This document shows positions 54,900 to 64,000 of a stretch of DNA of 64,000 bases, one piece after another. Under the pieces are notes generated by a model. It was given only the letters and a program-made list of their open reading frames with translations. It was not told where the DNA came from and searched no databases. The stretch lies in NCBI GenBank assembly GCA_038030265.1, contig CM075943.1:58131971-58195970 (forward strand), in the 5' to 3' direction. Position 1 is the stretch's first letter; every line of letters begins with the position of its first letter. The stretch is from Corythucha ciliata. Taxonomy: Eukaryota; Arthropoda; Insecta; Hemiptera; Tingidae. Made by a program: the position numbers and the translations under genes.

Positions 54900-55668
54900 G
54901 TGAGTAATTTTGGCCGTGTTTTTGCCATAACGTCGTGGGCGAGATCCCGTATAGGGGTAATGCCACAACGACCACCCTTTCCCCTCCACACAACTCCTTT
55001 TTAGTTAACGACGGCTTTTTGGTTGAAACTGGAAGGTTCATAGACTCGAAATATTACGCAACTATAATTATTGGCGAAAAGCCCCAAAGGTTCACATACC
55101 AACAATCCTGCTAATTCATACAACTAAAAAAAAGGAATGCAGCCCAATTTACAAAATAATTAGATAATAAATAAATTGAACGCAGTTTTTTTCTTTTTAA
55201 CCAACAAAAAGAAACCCCTAATGAATAATGTATTTCGTAGCTGTAACTTCCATTTATTTTCTTCTATCCCACTTAACACGAGGTTGCCGACTTCCCGCTG
55301 ATTTTACTTTGACGCTCAGCGAGAGCCAATTTTTTAAATGGAAAGAGTAGCTTTCTAGTAAATGGAACCACGCTAAAAGACTTTCTTGAAAATGTGACAA
55401 AGAAAATCAACTAGAAAGAAAAAAATTAACTTCTCAGTTTTTCCTTGCCGTTACAGTGGTGCCAATTAACACATTAAAATTAAAGATTCTATCAAAATAT
55501 TTCTTGGTAGGGATGTACCGTTTTTCATGAGGATAGTCGAATAGTAAAGATGTAAAATTGTAAGCTTGTCCAAGCCGCCAAATATACATATAATAGCTAA
55601 TAATGATAGATCAACAATTGCTATACCATCATGGCTAACTGCATGTACCCTCATTTAATAATTTTCAG
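54900..55668 (+). other. Intron of the Munc13-like gene
   Basis: 769 bp from GTGAGTAA to AATTTTCAG. It is AT-rich, with no transposon remnant seen. Confidence 0.65.
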
Positions 55669-55830
55669 TTAGAGCAGTTGTACATCGAAGTTTTATACAC
55701 AATAACGCACAAAGTGGGAGCGTCGAGCGGTCAATACTATCAAGAGGATTTATTTGGATACGCGCAAAGAGCTTTCGGGGTCAATTCTGAACAGCATAGA
55801 AGAGCGATGAGCGTTGCTACTGAAGAGAAG
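55669..55830 (+). CDS. Munc13-4/BAIAP3-like gene, third visible exon
   Basis: Fifty-four codons lie between AATTTTCAG and GAAGAGAAG|GTGAGT, phase 0 at both ends. The peptide has LEQLYIEVLYTITHKVG, then DLFGYAQRAFGVNSEQHRR and ATEEK. This matches the helical segment just before the first C2 domain of UNC13D (Munc13-4), BAIAP3 and insect unc-13-4, where LYEDALYTVLHRLG and YLQEAFHVEPEEHQ occur. These proteins prime secretory or dense-core vesicles for SNARE-dependent, calcium-controlled release. The C2 and MUN domains must lie beyond the window. The following intron already exceeds 8 kb. Confidence 0.75.
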
Positions 55831-56405
55831 GTGAGTTAATATTTAATAATTTTTTTTTTCGATTTAACCTTTAAATCAACACTTTTGCTTAGTAACAAAA
55901 GCGGGTGAGGTATACGTAGGGTGACCAGATTTTTCCCAGACGAAAGCAGGACCCAAATTTTATAAAGGAGAAGAATAAATATTTGGGGGGGGGGGTGTTG
56001 GGATTGATGGAGGATAAAGGACGGAGAGGCCACTAATTCTACCCACTGTCTCGGCCACTGATCCTAGTTCCACTATTCTGCCACTGATTCTAATTAGAAC
56101 ATGAACAAAATGGCCAAAACACGAAATTGGCTGCCGGACGATTTGATAAAAACAAGCAATGGGCTTTCAAAGGTGCCAAAAACACTAAATTGACTTCTGA
56201 AGGGGCCAAAACACGCAATTTGCTTCTCTAGGGGCCAAAACACGAAATTGGCATTTTGAGAAACCAAAACACACAATTGAATTTTCAAATAGCCAAAACA
56301 CGAAATTGCCTTCAGGACAGTGGCGGACTGGCCCGGAAGGGGTGAGTGTCCAAACCACCCCCGCGCCACTAGGGCAAGGCGCCCTTCTCGTCAGACCATC
56401 GTCAG
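55831..56405. other. Intron with TE-end scraps and a minisatellite
   Basis: At 55916, TAGGGTGACCAGATTTTTCCC looks like a DNA-transposon terminus, followed by a G-run. A family B minisatellite follows (56100-56330). Just after it, CAGTGGCGGACTGGCCCGG (56321-56339) is a typical start of another hAT-like MITE group. None is complete. Confidence 0.5.
56100..56330 (+). repeat. Degenerate ~30-bp minisatellite, family B
   Basis: About seven copies of GGGCCAAAACACGAAATTGGC plus TTTTGAAG or TTCTGAAG are present. It is the same family as 63480-63925. It abuts a hAT-like terminus (CAGTGGCGGACTGGCC), paralleling family A inside the element at 26343-27984. Confidence 0.75.
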
Positions 56406-56454
<49 letters not shown>

Positions 56455-56730
56455 TGTTTTTATTGTTCACAAAATTTTCAAGATTTAAGAATAGTGTCAA
56501 CAAATGTTGTAGATTCAGATCACAGCACGGCTGATAAGATATCTTTAAGAGAGTACGGAGCCAGGTCCAGCAGCAATTCCTTGCTTCTCGCCTTGAATCG
56601 CCTCAAGCGCATTTCTTTCAGTGATGCTGGGAGGCAGTTGTATAGTTGTGGGCCGATTACGCTGGGGTTATAGAGCAGAGAGCGGGTCAGCCGACAGCGC
56701 TCTGATACCAGGTCACCTCTAAACCTCGTG
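56406..56730 (-). pseudogene. LINE 3' end with (TTA)n tail, left part of split element
   Basis: On the minus strand the end of an L2/Daphne-like ORF2 is read from 56730: TRFRGDLVSERCRLTRSLLY, then VIGPQLYNCLPASLKEM and LLLDLAPYSLKDIL, then a stop, a short 3' UTR with AATAAAAAC, and a (TTA)n tract (about 56408-56453). It is the missing end of the LINE at 59543-62620: that part stops at STRF, and this one starts with TRF inside the duplicated AACCTCGTG. Confidence 0.8.
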
Positions 56731-57180
56731 AGTTTTTTTTTTTTTTTTTTCCTCCACTATCCAAGAGCAGGGGCATGGCACAAGCCCCAGGCACGGAATC
56801 CTAAGTGGATTATTGTGCCACTCTTGGATCGGTTGATCTAGTCTAGAGTCCCTCTCACCGTATGAGGTTTAGGAGGTCCTCAGCTAGTGTCTCGCTGGCC
56901 GGAACATAAATATCAGGCGTGTGAAGCCCGAAAATGCTGATCCTGCGAAGATAGCTCTCTCCTCTTAATAAGGTTAGAGGTCGTCGCTTCTTAGAAGCGA
57001 TAAGAGATAATCGCTAACTGGACCCTTGAGCACGAGAGTGACAAGAATGATGAGCTAGCGCGCGCCGAGTGCGTTGCACTCGAAGAGATAAGCCCCTGCA
57101 CCGGGGTGTGTTCTTTAGAACGGCCCGCCGAGGGTATGTTTTTTAAAACTCCCCAAGGCGGGTATGCTCCTTAGAACTGC

Positions 57181-58666
57181 CCTCCACAGGTACGTCCCTG
57201 GCAGGAGGCGCTCCATCCGCGCCAGTTTGGGGGGGGGGGGTAAGAGGGTGCTCGACGGACGCGGCACTGGACGCGGTGCAGTCCCTCGTCGATGCCCCCT
57301 ACGGGAAGTACAAGGTGGCGGTCCTGCTGGATGTGCAGGGGGCCTTCGACTCAGTGTCGTGGCCGGGGGTCTTGATGGCGCTGCGAGATGCTGGTGTCCC
57401 AAACGACATCTTTAGGGTGATCGCCTCGTACTTCGAGTCGAGGGAGGTGCGGCTCCGCTACGGTAGTGAGGAGGTGCGGGAACCTCTTACCAGAGGTTGC
57501 CCGCAGGGGTCGGTTCTCTCGGCTGCTTTGTGGAACCTTCTCTTTGCCGCCCTTTTGTGACTTTTGCAGGAGGAGGGTTTCGAGGGAGTGGCGTACGTGG
57601 ACGACCTTGCGGTTGTTGTCGGGAGATCGATCGGCTGTTGCGGGTCGTGGACGAATGGTGCGGGGCGGTCAAACTGGCTCTCGCTGTGCCAAAGACCCAA
57701 ATGGTCCTAATGCGGGGTCGTCTATCGCAGGGTAGCCCCCTGGTGGTGCGCTATCGGGGATCACGCCTTGTGGGGGAACGGCAGGGCCGCTACCTAGGGG
57801 TCGAGATTAACCCGGGGAGGACAGCGACCCCGCAGCTAGAGGCGGTTGCGGGGAAGCTAGAGAGGACCTTTGTCCTCTTAAGGTCGGTGGGGGGAAACGT
57901 ATGGGGCACGAACTTCCACTGCCGAGCTCGTTACTTCAGGGCGGTATTCGTACCTACCCTGCTGTACGGTGCAACGTGGTGGTGGCACCGGCCCACGAAA
58001 GCTCAGAGGGCGAAGGTCCTCAGCTTGCGGCGGCAAGCCTTGGTAAGGGTGACCATGGCGTACCGGACTGTCAGTTTTGACGCGCTTCAGGTGCTGGCGG
58101 GGATACCTCCTGCGAACCTCCTGCTCGAAGCATGGGTTCACGGGCGCCGCCTGGTTCAGGGAAACTCGGAATGGGTACGGTGCCGTGAAGATTGGGCAGA
58201 GCGCCTCGGTCTCTTGGCCGAGGAGTGGGGGGCCGCATGGGGCCTCCGCCTCCTTGACGACCTAGTCGTTGAGGCTTGGCAGGCGCGTTGGACTTACAGT
58301 TCAACGGGTAGGCGTACATTCGGGTTCGTGCCCGACGTTCGGACGAGACTGGCAGCGGCCAAGTGGTTCACCCTTGAGCACGCTGCCATGCAAATCCTGA
58401 CTGGACACGGCTCGTTTAACGCCAAGTTGTGGTTCTTTCGGCGGCGGGACTCTCCAACATGCCCTTGTGGTGTCGAGGAGGAGACCACCGACCATGTGCT
58501 TCGTCGCTGCAGCCTCCACGGGGATCTGCGGCGGGCGACATGGGGGAGTGGAGGCCCACCGGAAGACTCGGCTCTTGTCCGAGACCGGCGGGCGTATGGC
58601 CGCCTCCTGGCCTTCTCCCGCTCCTGGCTGGAGCGAAGAGGGCTGGGACCGGCCATGCTTGAGTAG
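57181..58666 (+). pseudogene. R1-clade ORF2: RT and zinc-binding C-terminus
   Basis: A frame break at the G-run (57228-57240) follows RQFG. Next come YKVAVLLDVQGAFDSVSWPG and RGCPQGSVLSAALWN, a TGA at 57558, and the catalytic AYVDDLAVVV. A frameshift near 57615 leads to the long ORF to 58666: VPKTQMVLMRGRL, GRYLGVEINPG and the R1-style end LTGHGSFNAKLWFFRR, CPCGVEEETTDHVLRRC, a CCHC-type motif. The protein would prime reverse transcription at a nicked target. The breaks rule out function. Confidence 0.85.
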
Positions 58667-59533
58667 GGTTCCCTACTCGGGCAACCAGGGCAGGGTTCTC
58701 TTCCCTGTCCGGTTTCGGTCCATGGTGGAAGCCAGAATCCTCAGCTCAAAAGACCCACCTCCGCGTGGTCTCTCTCGGGCGCGGCTAACGGGTTGAGCTG
58801 AGCCATGGGACCGACTCTGTTGCGGTATCCGGGCCAAAGATGGGGTACAGGCCAGGTAAAGGCCTGCGAAAAGGTCTAGGTACTGGCCACATCTTAAGGA
58901 GTTCCGCAGAGAGAGGTACGTCCCTGGCCCCATCAATGTCGTGTTTGACCTCGGTGGTATCCATGGACGGAGCAGCCGGTGACTGCGGCGTTCACGGAAG
59001 GTTCTCTGAGCCCTGATAAACTTCTGGGTGAGCCCTTGAAGGTCCTGCCAGAAGCCAGGGTAATATAAGCCCACCGCCGGCAGAGCCCTGCATGCCGTAA
59101 GCGCCGAGGCCTGTGGTAAGCCTATTACACCAGGGGATCGGCCGGTGCCCTGTGGGTCTGTTCAAAGCACACTTTGCCCCCTGTGCCATGCAGACCTTAG
59201 GTACGGACCAAACACCTTGTCTTGGGGGGGGGGGATAGCTGGAGGAGGTAGGAGAAGCCACCCTCTTCTGTCTCGGACTCAGGACAGCCCCTAACCCGTT
59301 GTTTGTCCACGGGGTCGTATTCGGCTCCCATGTCCAATGGGTGTGTCCGATAACGGACTCCCCACCGCACACGGTGCGCCTTATTCCGACCCAACCCACC
59401 ATCACACCGTATGAGGGAGCGGGTCGGCCCAATGGTGAGGTCCCCCATCCGCAACCCGGGAGACGCGCCCGATAGGGGAAACGAACCCCGTGAAAAGTTT
59501 GTAGCCATTCACACGGATCAAGTCCGTCACGGG
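58667..59533 (+). other. R1-clade LINE 3' UTR
   Basis: It is GC-rich with no domain in any frame. The ORFs of up to 186 codons on the minus strand here are shadows. It ends directly at the AACCTCGTG duplication. Confidence 0.6.
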
Positions 59534-59542
59534 AACCTCGTG

Positions 59543-61526
59543 GAGTACCCATGCTCCAGGAAAACCACTTTGCCCTGCCGTGCCATCTCGTGGGTGCAAC
59601 AAAGCACCTCCAAGATATCTAGGTCGCGTAGAAAGTTAATATTCTGTGCTCTTTAAACAGATCATGGCAAGATGTGCGGGGCCCGACTTGTGCAAGAAGA
59701 CGGACCGCTTTCTTCTGATAATTTAAGACCTTAAGAACATGTGGTGAATAGCCCCATACCACGATACCATATGCCATTCGTGAGTGAAACAGAGAAAAGT
59801 ATACCATTCTCAAGACAGAGTGGGATACGGAAAATTCCAAGCGCCTCATTACAAGCAGAACTCTGGCTAGCTTCGAACAGAGTGTGTTTACGTGAGGTTC
59901 CCACGAGAGGCGTGAGTCGAAGATGATTCCAAGGAAGCTAACGGTCGATAAATTTGCCGAGCTACCGCTCAGGTCGATGGTCAAGTCCTGCGTCTTGGAC
60001 TGGTTTAGCATGAGACGATTGGCGTCGCACCACCCAGCCAACACCGACGTCGCCTCATCCACACCAGTCGCGGTCTCGAGGGACGACCGCCCGAGGCACG
60101 CGATCGTTACATCGTCCGCGTACATAAACGGCTGGGTACTTGGCCCCAAAAGATTTGCTGGGAGGTCATTAATATAAAGATTGAATTCAGAGGGACCAAG
60201 AATCGTCCCCTGCTTCACTCCGATGTCGCAGGTGGGAAGCATCTCGGAGTTTCTTCCACCGTAGGAGACAAACTGATTCCATCCCGAGGCAGCTGACGCG
60301 AGCAGTTTTATTGCGGAACTCCTCATTCCAAGGTATTGAAACTTGGAGGTTAACACATCCAGATTTACTGAATCGAAGGCACGCGACAAATCAAAGAGCC
60401 GCAATGAAACCCTCTTCTTCTCTTCAAGACCCCGCAAACACCGCCACAATAGTTCTAGTGCCACCACAGATGTTGATCGGCCACTTCGGAATCCATACTG
60501 GCAATCCGACAATATAGACAAGTCATTTAAGAAGCTTGATAACTGAATGTCAATAAGGCACTAGAACACCTTCATTAGGACGCATTCAATCGATATTGGT
60601 CGGTAGTCACAATAGGCATCAGTTCCCTTTTTGGGGACAGGGATTACTAGAGCAATCTTAAAGGAGGAAGGAATTTCGCCCGCATGAATAAAAGAGTTGA
60701 AGACGAAGCAAAGCGGTTCCACGATCTCACGTGCAATATGCCTTATCATGCCAATTGTCATCCCAGAAGCATCCATCGATGAACTTATTTTGAGCTTGAA
60801 AATAGCGGAGAACACCTCCTCGACAGACACCACCCGAAGATCGAAAACCTGCTCCTCACGGAGGCACGTTGCCGGAAGGAAGTCAGCGGGAGTGGAAGAA
60901 GACGTCGGTTGTCCGCTCAAAGTGTCCTTAGCCATGCCAACAAAAAACTCGTTGAACCCATCCGGTGACAGTTCAGAATCCTTACGAGCAGTAGGCTTAA
61001 GCCAAGCATTTCTTATTTCATTTTTGACAATTCGCCAGGCTGCTTGAGGGATGTTACTGGATTTTCGGAGTAGATCATCATTGTACGTTACCTTAGCTAA
61101 TTTTAGACTCCGACGATAGTCCCTACGTGCAGAGGCTAGCGACAATCTCCCGGCGGTTGAGTAGTTCGGATCACACTGAGCTAATCGGTGTAGATGAACG
61201 CACCTTTGTTTCTTGACTTTCAGATCTGAACAGTACCATGGGTATCTGGTTACTGTCCCGCGGTCAGGCTTACTCTCATACCATGGCCACGTACTCTCTA
61301 TAGCCTCCAGAAGAATGGAGAGGAATACATCCGACGCTTGATCACGAGGGGCATCATAGACATGAAACCATAGGCCGGGCAGACCGAGTGTACCTTTGAG
61401 TGCGTCGAGGTTTGATTGACCCAGCAGTCGACGCCTTACGGCTGACTCCTTCCTTTCCAAGCAATCGTGTGACAGAAACAGGTCATACTCAAGGGCAAGG
61501 TGATCAAAAAAGCTTTCAGGGTACAC
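59543..61526 (-). pseudogene. LINE 2 ORF2: linker and RT
   Basis: From 61526 the linker runs to YRPISIECVLMKVF and a TAG near 60561. It resumes in the same frame at 60521 with CQYGFRSGRSTSVVALELL, LFDLSRAFDSVN, GVKQGTILGPSEFNLYINDL and an intact MYADDVTIA. The thumb has LNQSKTQDLTI and SFLGIIFDSRLSWEPHV. After HRILTF a frameshift leads to the segment that ends in YSTRF at the target duplication. One stop and one frameshift are the only breaks seen in the RT. Confidence 0.85.
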
Positions 61527-61570
61527 TCCGCTGGAGAACTGGGACGGATGGCAGTTTGTAAATATAAAGT

Positions 61571-62164
61571 CTATTGTTGACTTGGTGCCGTTGTAGTGCG
61601 TTCGCGTACTTTCTGTGATGGTAGAGCAAAGGCCATAGCCAAGACATCGAAGAGCGACTGACGTTCAGCATTATCTGTCTCCAGGTGTATGTTGGCATCG
61701 CCAACTATAACAATTGAAGCTCTCAGAAGTGAAAGCCGATGAACGAGCAGAGAGAACCGCTCTATGAAGTCCGAAAACACGGACGAAGGAGGACGGTACA
61801 GGCAGCACACCACGATTCCCGATTGCACGAGACGAACTGCCGCGATCTCTAGACACCTCTCTACGGACAGGTCAACAAGATTAGTCAATGATAAAGTTTC
61901 GACAGAGTTTCGGCAAAAAATAGCAGAACCGCCATGTGTAGAACCGGAGCGGCAGAAATGTGACACACAAGTGAATCCATCCGGTACGTACAGGTCAACC
62001 TCATCAGCATTTAGCCAGGTCTCACTCGCGGCAAAAATGTCGACTTCGGGACGTTCATGTAGAAATACACACATTTCATTTAGTTTATTTCTCCAGCTCT
62101 GTACGTTTGAGTATATCAGTTTCAAAGTTGGTTGTCTATATCGTATAAGGCTTCCTCGGAGCAA
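61571..62164 (-). pseudogene. LINE 2 endonuclease domain
   Basis: The start is MLRGSLIRYRQPTLKLIYSN. APE endonuclease motifs are SNVQSWRNK (Asn), AASETWL (catalytic Glu), VVCCLYRPPSS and GDANIH (Asp-Asn). The last motif (S-D-H) is not in this frame because of a shift near 61580. The nuclease nicks the target DNA to start insertion. Confidence 0.8.
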
Positions 62165-62208
62165 CGACTTCCACCGCTCAAAGAGTGTGGAGCCGCCCTA
62201 CTTTCCAG

Positions 62209-62605
62209 TCATTCCTGGTTATGGCGTAGGGGAGGAAAAGGCGACGACTGTGCAATGAGAACACCGGAGGGCCACACAGAATTGTCGTAGATTTTGGAAA
62301 AGTCCGCCTCCTCGACTAAAACTCTAAAGGAAGAGTATCTATCAGGCTTCCCGGGTAGTTTAAAGCACTCAACGTTTTTGAGACCCAGCCAGAGGTGCAA
62401 GTATCGAGGTGATGTCAGATTCTTTTGCCGAGGGAACAAAGCGAGAGACGAAGACACCCTTTTTCCTAGGAATTACAAGAGAATTCCCCGGCACATCGCT
62501 CGACACAATCAGAGCTCTATTTTTCCTGCCAGAAAATTTGACGGTTGTCCATTCATTGTTGGAGGGTTTACATACCATACTACCGGAATCAGTCACATTT
62601 TTCAT
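62209..62605 (-). pseudogene. LINE 2 ORF1 C-terminal part
   Basis: Two overlapping frames hold the RRM-like end of ORF1: NEWTTVKFSGRKNRALIV, PRKKGVFVSRFVPSAKESD, then after a frameshift CFKLPGKPDRYSSFRVLV and NSVWPSGVLIA. The same pattern (RKKGLFISRLKPDAQ) is in the LINE at 26000-26215. The N-terminus is missing. Confidence 0.7.
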
Positions 62606-62649
62606 AAATAATACATTATCATAATTAATAGATTAAATACGAATATCTT

Positions 62650-63335
62650 ACCAATACGCGGACAAAATAGTGGTAAAATTTCCAACTTAAATACATAAAA
62701 TGGGCTAAAATTTCGGGAAACGCCAATTCCTGGCTAAAATTGAGAAAATTCGCGAATTCATGGGCTAGAAGCGCTAATGCGCTGCTGTAATTGAGAAAAA
62801 GTGCCGAATGCGGCTAAACTTAAGGGAAATCACGAATTCGGGGACAAAATTGTGGTAAAATCTCTAACTTTAATTCTCGCCTTCGTGCCTTCTGAAGGCA
62901 AAGTGGCTAAAATTGAGAAAAACAGCAAATTCATGGCTAAAACACACCTCTGATTCGCGGGTTGAACTGAGAAGAAGCGCTGATCTATAGCTAAAAGTAA
63001 CAAAAAATTGCGCGGTGCTAAAATTAAAAAAAAAAAGCTTTTTTGCGGCTAAAAATGGAAAAAAGCCGATTTGCAGCTAAAACTGCGAAAAACGCCAATT
63101 CGTGGCTAAAGCTGAAAAAATTTGCTAATTCACGAGTTAGAAACGCTACTACGCTGCTAAAATTAAGACAAAGCGACAATTCGCGGGTAAAATTGAGGAA
63201 AATCACTAATTCGTGGCTTAAATTGTGAAAAATTTCAATTTGCATCAAAAATTGAAAATACGCCAATTCTCGGCTTCTGAAGGCAACTTTGAGGTTAAAA
63301 TTGAGAAAAATCGCCAACTTATGGCTATACATTCC
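62650..63335 (+). repeat. Degenerate ~30-bp minisatellite, family A
   Basis: About twenty copies of GCTAAAATTGAGAAAAA plus CGCCAATTCGCG are present, with the best regularity at 63040-63330. The period is close to 30, so ORFs stay open in both directions and encode 10-residue repeats (for example the 63043-63228 ORF). It lies directly beside the 5' end of LINE 2. Confidence 0.78.
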
Positions 63336-63480
63336 CCGATTTATATATATGTCCCAACAAACTCTACGCCACTGCGTTATCAGTCGCAAACTGAAGCTTA
63401 TGCAACCGGCGCGGCGCCCCCTTAATAAAGCCCCTTCCCCCCCTGCGCCTCGATACCCCAGACCACCCCGGCTTCAGGAG
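63336..63480. other. Spacer between two minisatellites
   Basis: A GC- and C-rich spacer has CGGCGCGGCGCCCCC and a C-run. It may be the remains of a transposon terminus. No gene is present. Confidence 0.4.
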
Positions 63481-63925
63481 GATCTAAAAACACGAAATTG
63501 GCTTTTGAAGGATCAAAAACACTAAATATATGCATTTGAAGGAGCTAAAACACAAAATTGGCTTTCAACTGGGGCAGAACATGTAATTATAGCATTTGAT
63601 GGACTCAAACATGAAATTGACTTTTGAAGGGGCCAAAGCATAAAATTGGTTTTTCAAGGAGCCAAATCACGAAATTTGGAGGAGCCAAAACAAAAAATTC
63701 AGTTTTGAAAGAGCCGAAACAACGAAAATTGTCTTTCGAAGGTGCCAAAAACACTAAATTGGCTTTTGAAGGATCCAAAACACGAAATTGGCCTATGAAG
63801 GAGCCAAAACACACAATTGGGTTTTGAAAGAGCCAAAACACGAAATTGGCATTTGGAGGAGCGAAAACAAAAATTTGAGGTTCGAAAGAGCCGAAACACG
63901 AAATTGGCTTCCGGAGGATCCAAAA
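63480..63925 (+). repeat. Degenerate ~30-bp minisatellite, family B
   Basis: About fifteen copies of GAGCCAAAACACGAAATTGG plus CTTTTGAAG are present. The minus-strand ORF 63841-63605 reads them as ten-residue repeats of the CFGSFKSQFRVL type. It is the same family as 56100-56330. The last 75 bp of the window (to 64000) are GC-rich and unrecognised. Confidence 0.8.
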
Positions 63926-64000
63926 CGGCGTAGGAGAGGCCTGCAGGAGGTGTTCGCCTGCAGCTAGCTCTCGTGTGGGACTCTGTCCCGCAGAAAATGT

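Larger units (their letters stand above)
56731..59533 (+). mobile_element. R1-clade LINE inserted in another LINE
   Basis: 2.8 kb lie between the 9-bp direct repeats AACCTCGTG (56722-56730 and 59534-59542). The left border starts AG followed by an 18-T run. About 450 bp without coding follow, then the RT part of an R1-type ORF2 (57181-58666) and an ~870-bp 3' UTR without a poly(A). ORF1 and the endonuclease are missing, so the copy is deleted. R1-type elements often insert at fixed rDNA sites. This one sits in a LINE. Confidence 0.8.
59534..62620 (-). mobile_element. L2/Daphne-like LINE 2, right part
   Basis: A minus-strand LINE with an ORF1 scrap (62605-62209), endonuclease, and RT, cut by the R1-clade insertion and continued at 56730-56406. 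The order ORF1-EN-RT-C-domain-(TTA)n is complete when the parts are joined. It is related to, but clearly different from, the LINE at 24504-26215. Its 5' end abuts the minisatellite at 62650. Confidence 0.8.

Noticed and set aside
58673..59602. Minus-strand ORFs up to 186 codons beside the R1-clade LINE
   Set aside because: They are GC-rich shadows in the 3' UTR, with no motif.

Overview
The window is a transposon-rich piece of a eukaryotic, almost certainly arthropod, genome. There are no bacterial-style operons. ORFs are short and broken, introns have GT..AG borders, there is one 500-N assembly gap (12571-13070), and the mobile elements are typical of arthropods: Ty3/gypsy elements of a Mag-like type, I-, LOA-, R1- and L2/Daphne-like LINEs, hAT-like and TA-flanked MITEs, and Penelope-like remnants. 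The exact taxon cannot be read from the sequence.

Host genes. The best-supported one is on the plus strand. Three exons (38896-39264, 54740-54899, 55669-55830) agree in splice phase (2/0) and together encode about 223 residues. The last exon matches the segment just before the first C2 domain of Munc13-4/BAIAP3 (unc-13-4) exocytosis proteins. The rest of the gene lies beyond the right edge. Its 15.5-kb intron holds two gypsy elements and a tRNA-like palindrome. A second, less certain gene has candidate exons at 33142-33247, 33320-33423 and from 33492. They resemble uncharacterised SAMD3-like proteins, with one frame break.

Layout. 1-12.5 kb: no recognisable gene; degenerate minisatellites, a ~150-bp tandem array, a 249-bp inverted pair and a ~297-bp tandem duplication. 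12.5-20 kb: a minus-strand LOA-like LINE (RT at 18.9-20 kb, RNase H at 13.1-13.9 kb) split by a plus-strand I-like LINE (13.9-18.85 kb), whose 3' end is itself interrupted by a perfect palindrome carrying a hammerhead-like motif. 20-22.9 kb: no gene seen. 22.9-29.3 kb: gypsy fragments of at least two lineages, one interrupted by an L2/Daphne-like LINE with a (TTA)n tail and by a 1642-bp hAT-like element that carries a minisatellite. 30-39 kb: the possible SAMD3-like gene, three MITE/foldback elements and gypsy fragments. 39-55.8 kb: the Munc13-like gene, whose first intron contains a decayed plus-strand gypsy (40.2-44.8 kb, itself carrying a 334-bp MITE), a nearly intact minus-strand gypsy with very short LTRs (46364-51221), and a 1366-bp insertion with four identical tRNA-like genes in a palindrome. 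56.4-62.6 kb: a second L2/Daphne-like LINE split by an R1-clade LINE. 62.6-64 kb: two minisatellite arrays.

Several nestings are supported at base level by target-site duplications, and removing the inserted DNA rejoins a known reading frame: hAT in gypsy, R1 in LINE, MITE in gypsy. All coordinates, identities and phases were read by eye. No alignment, folding or database search was run.
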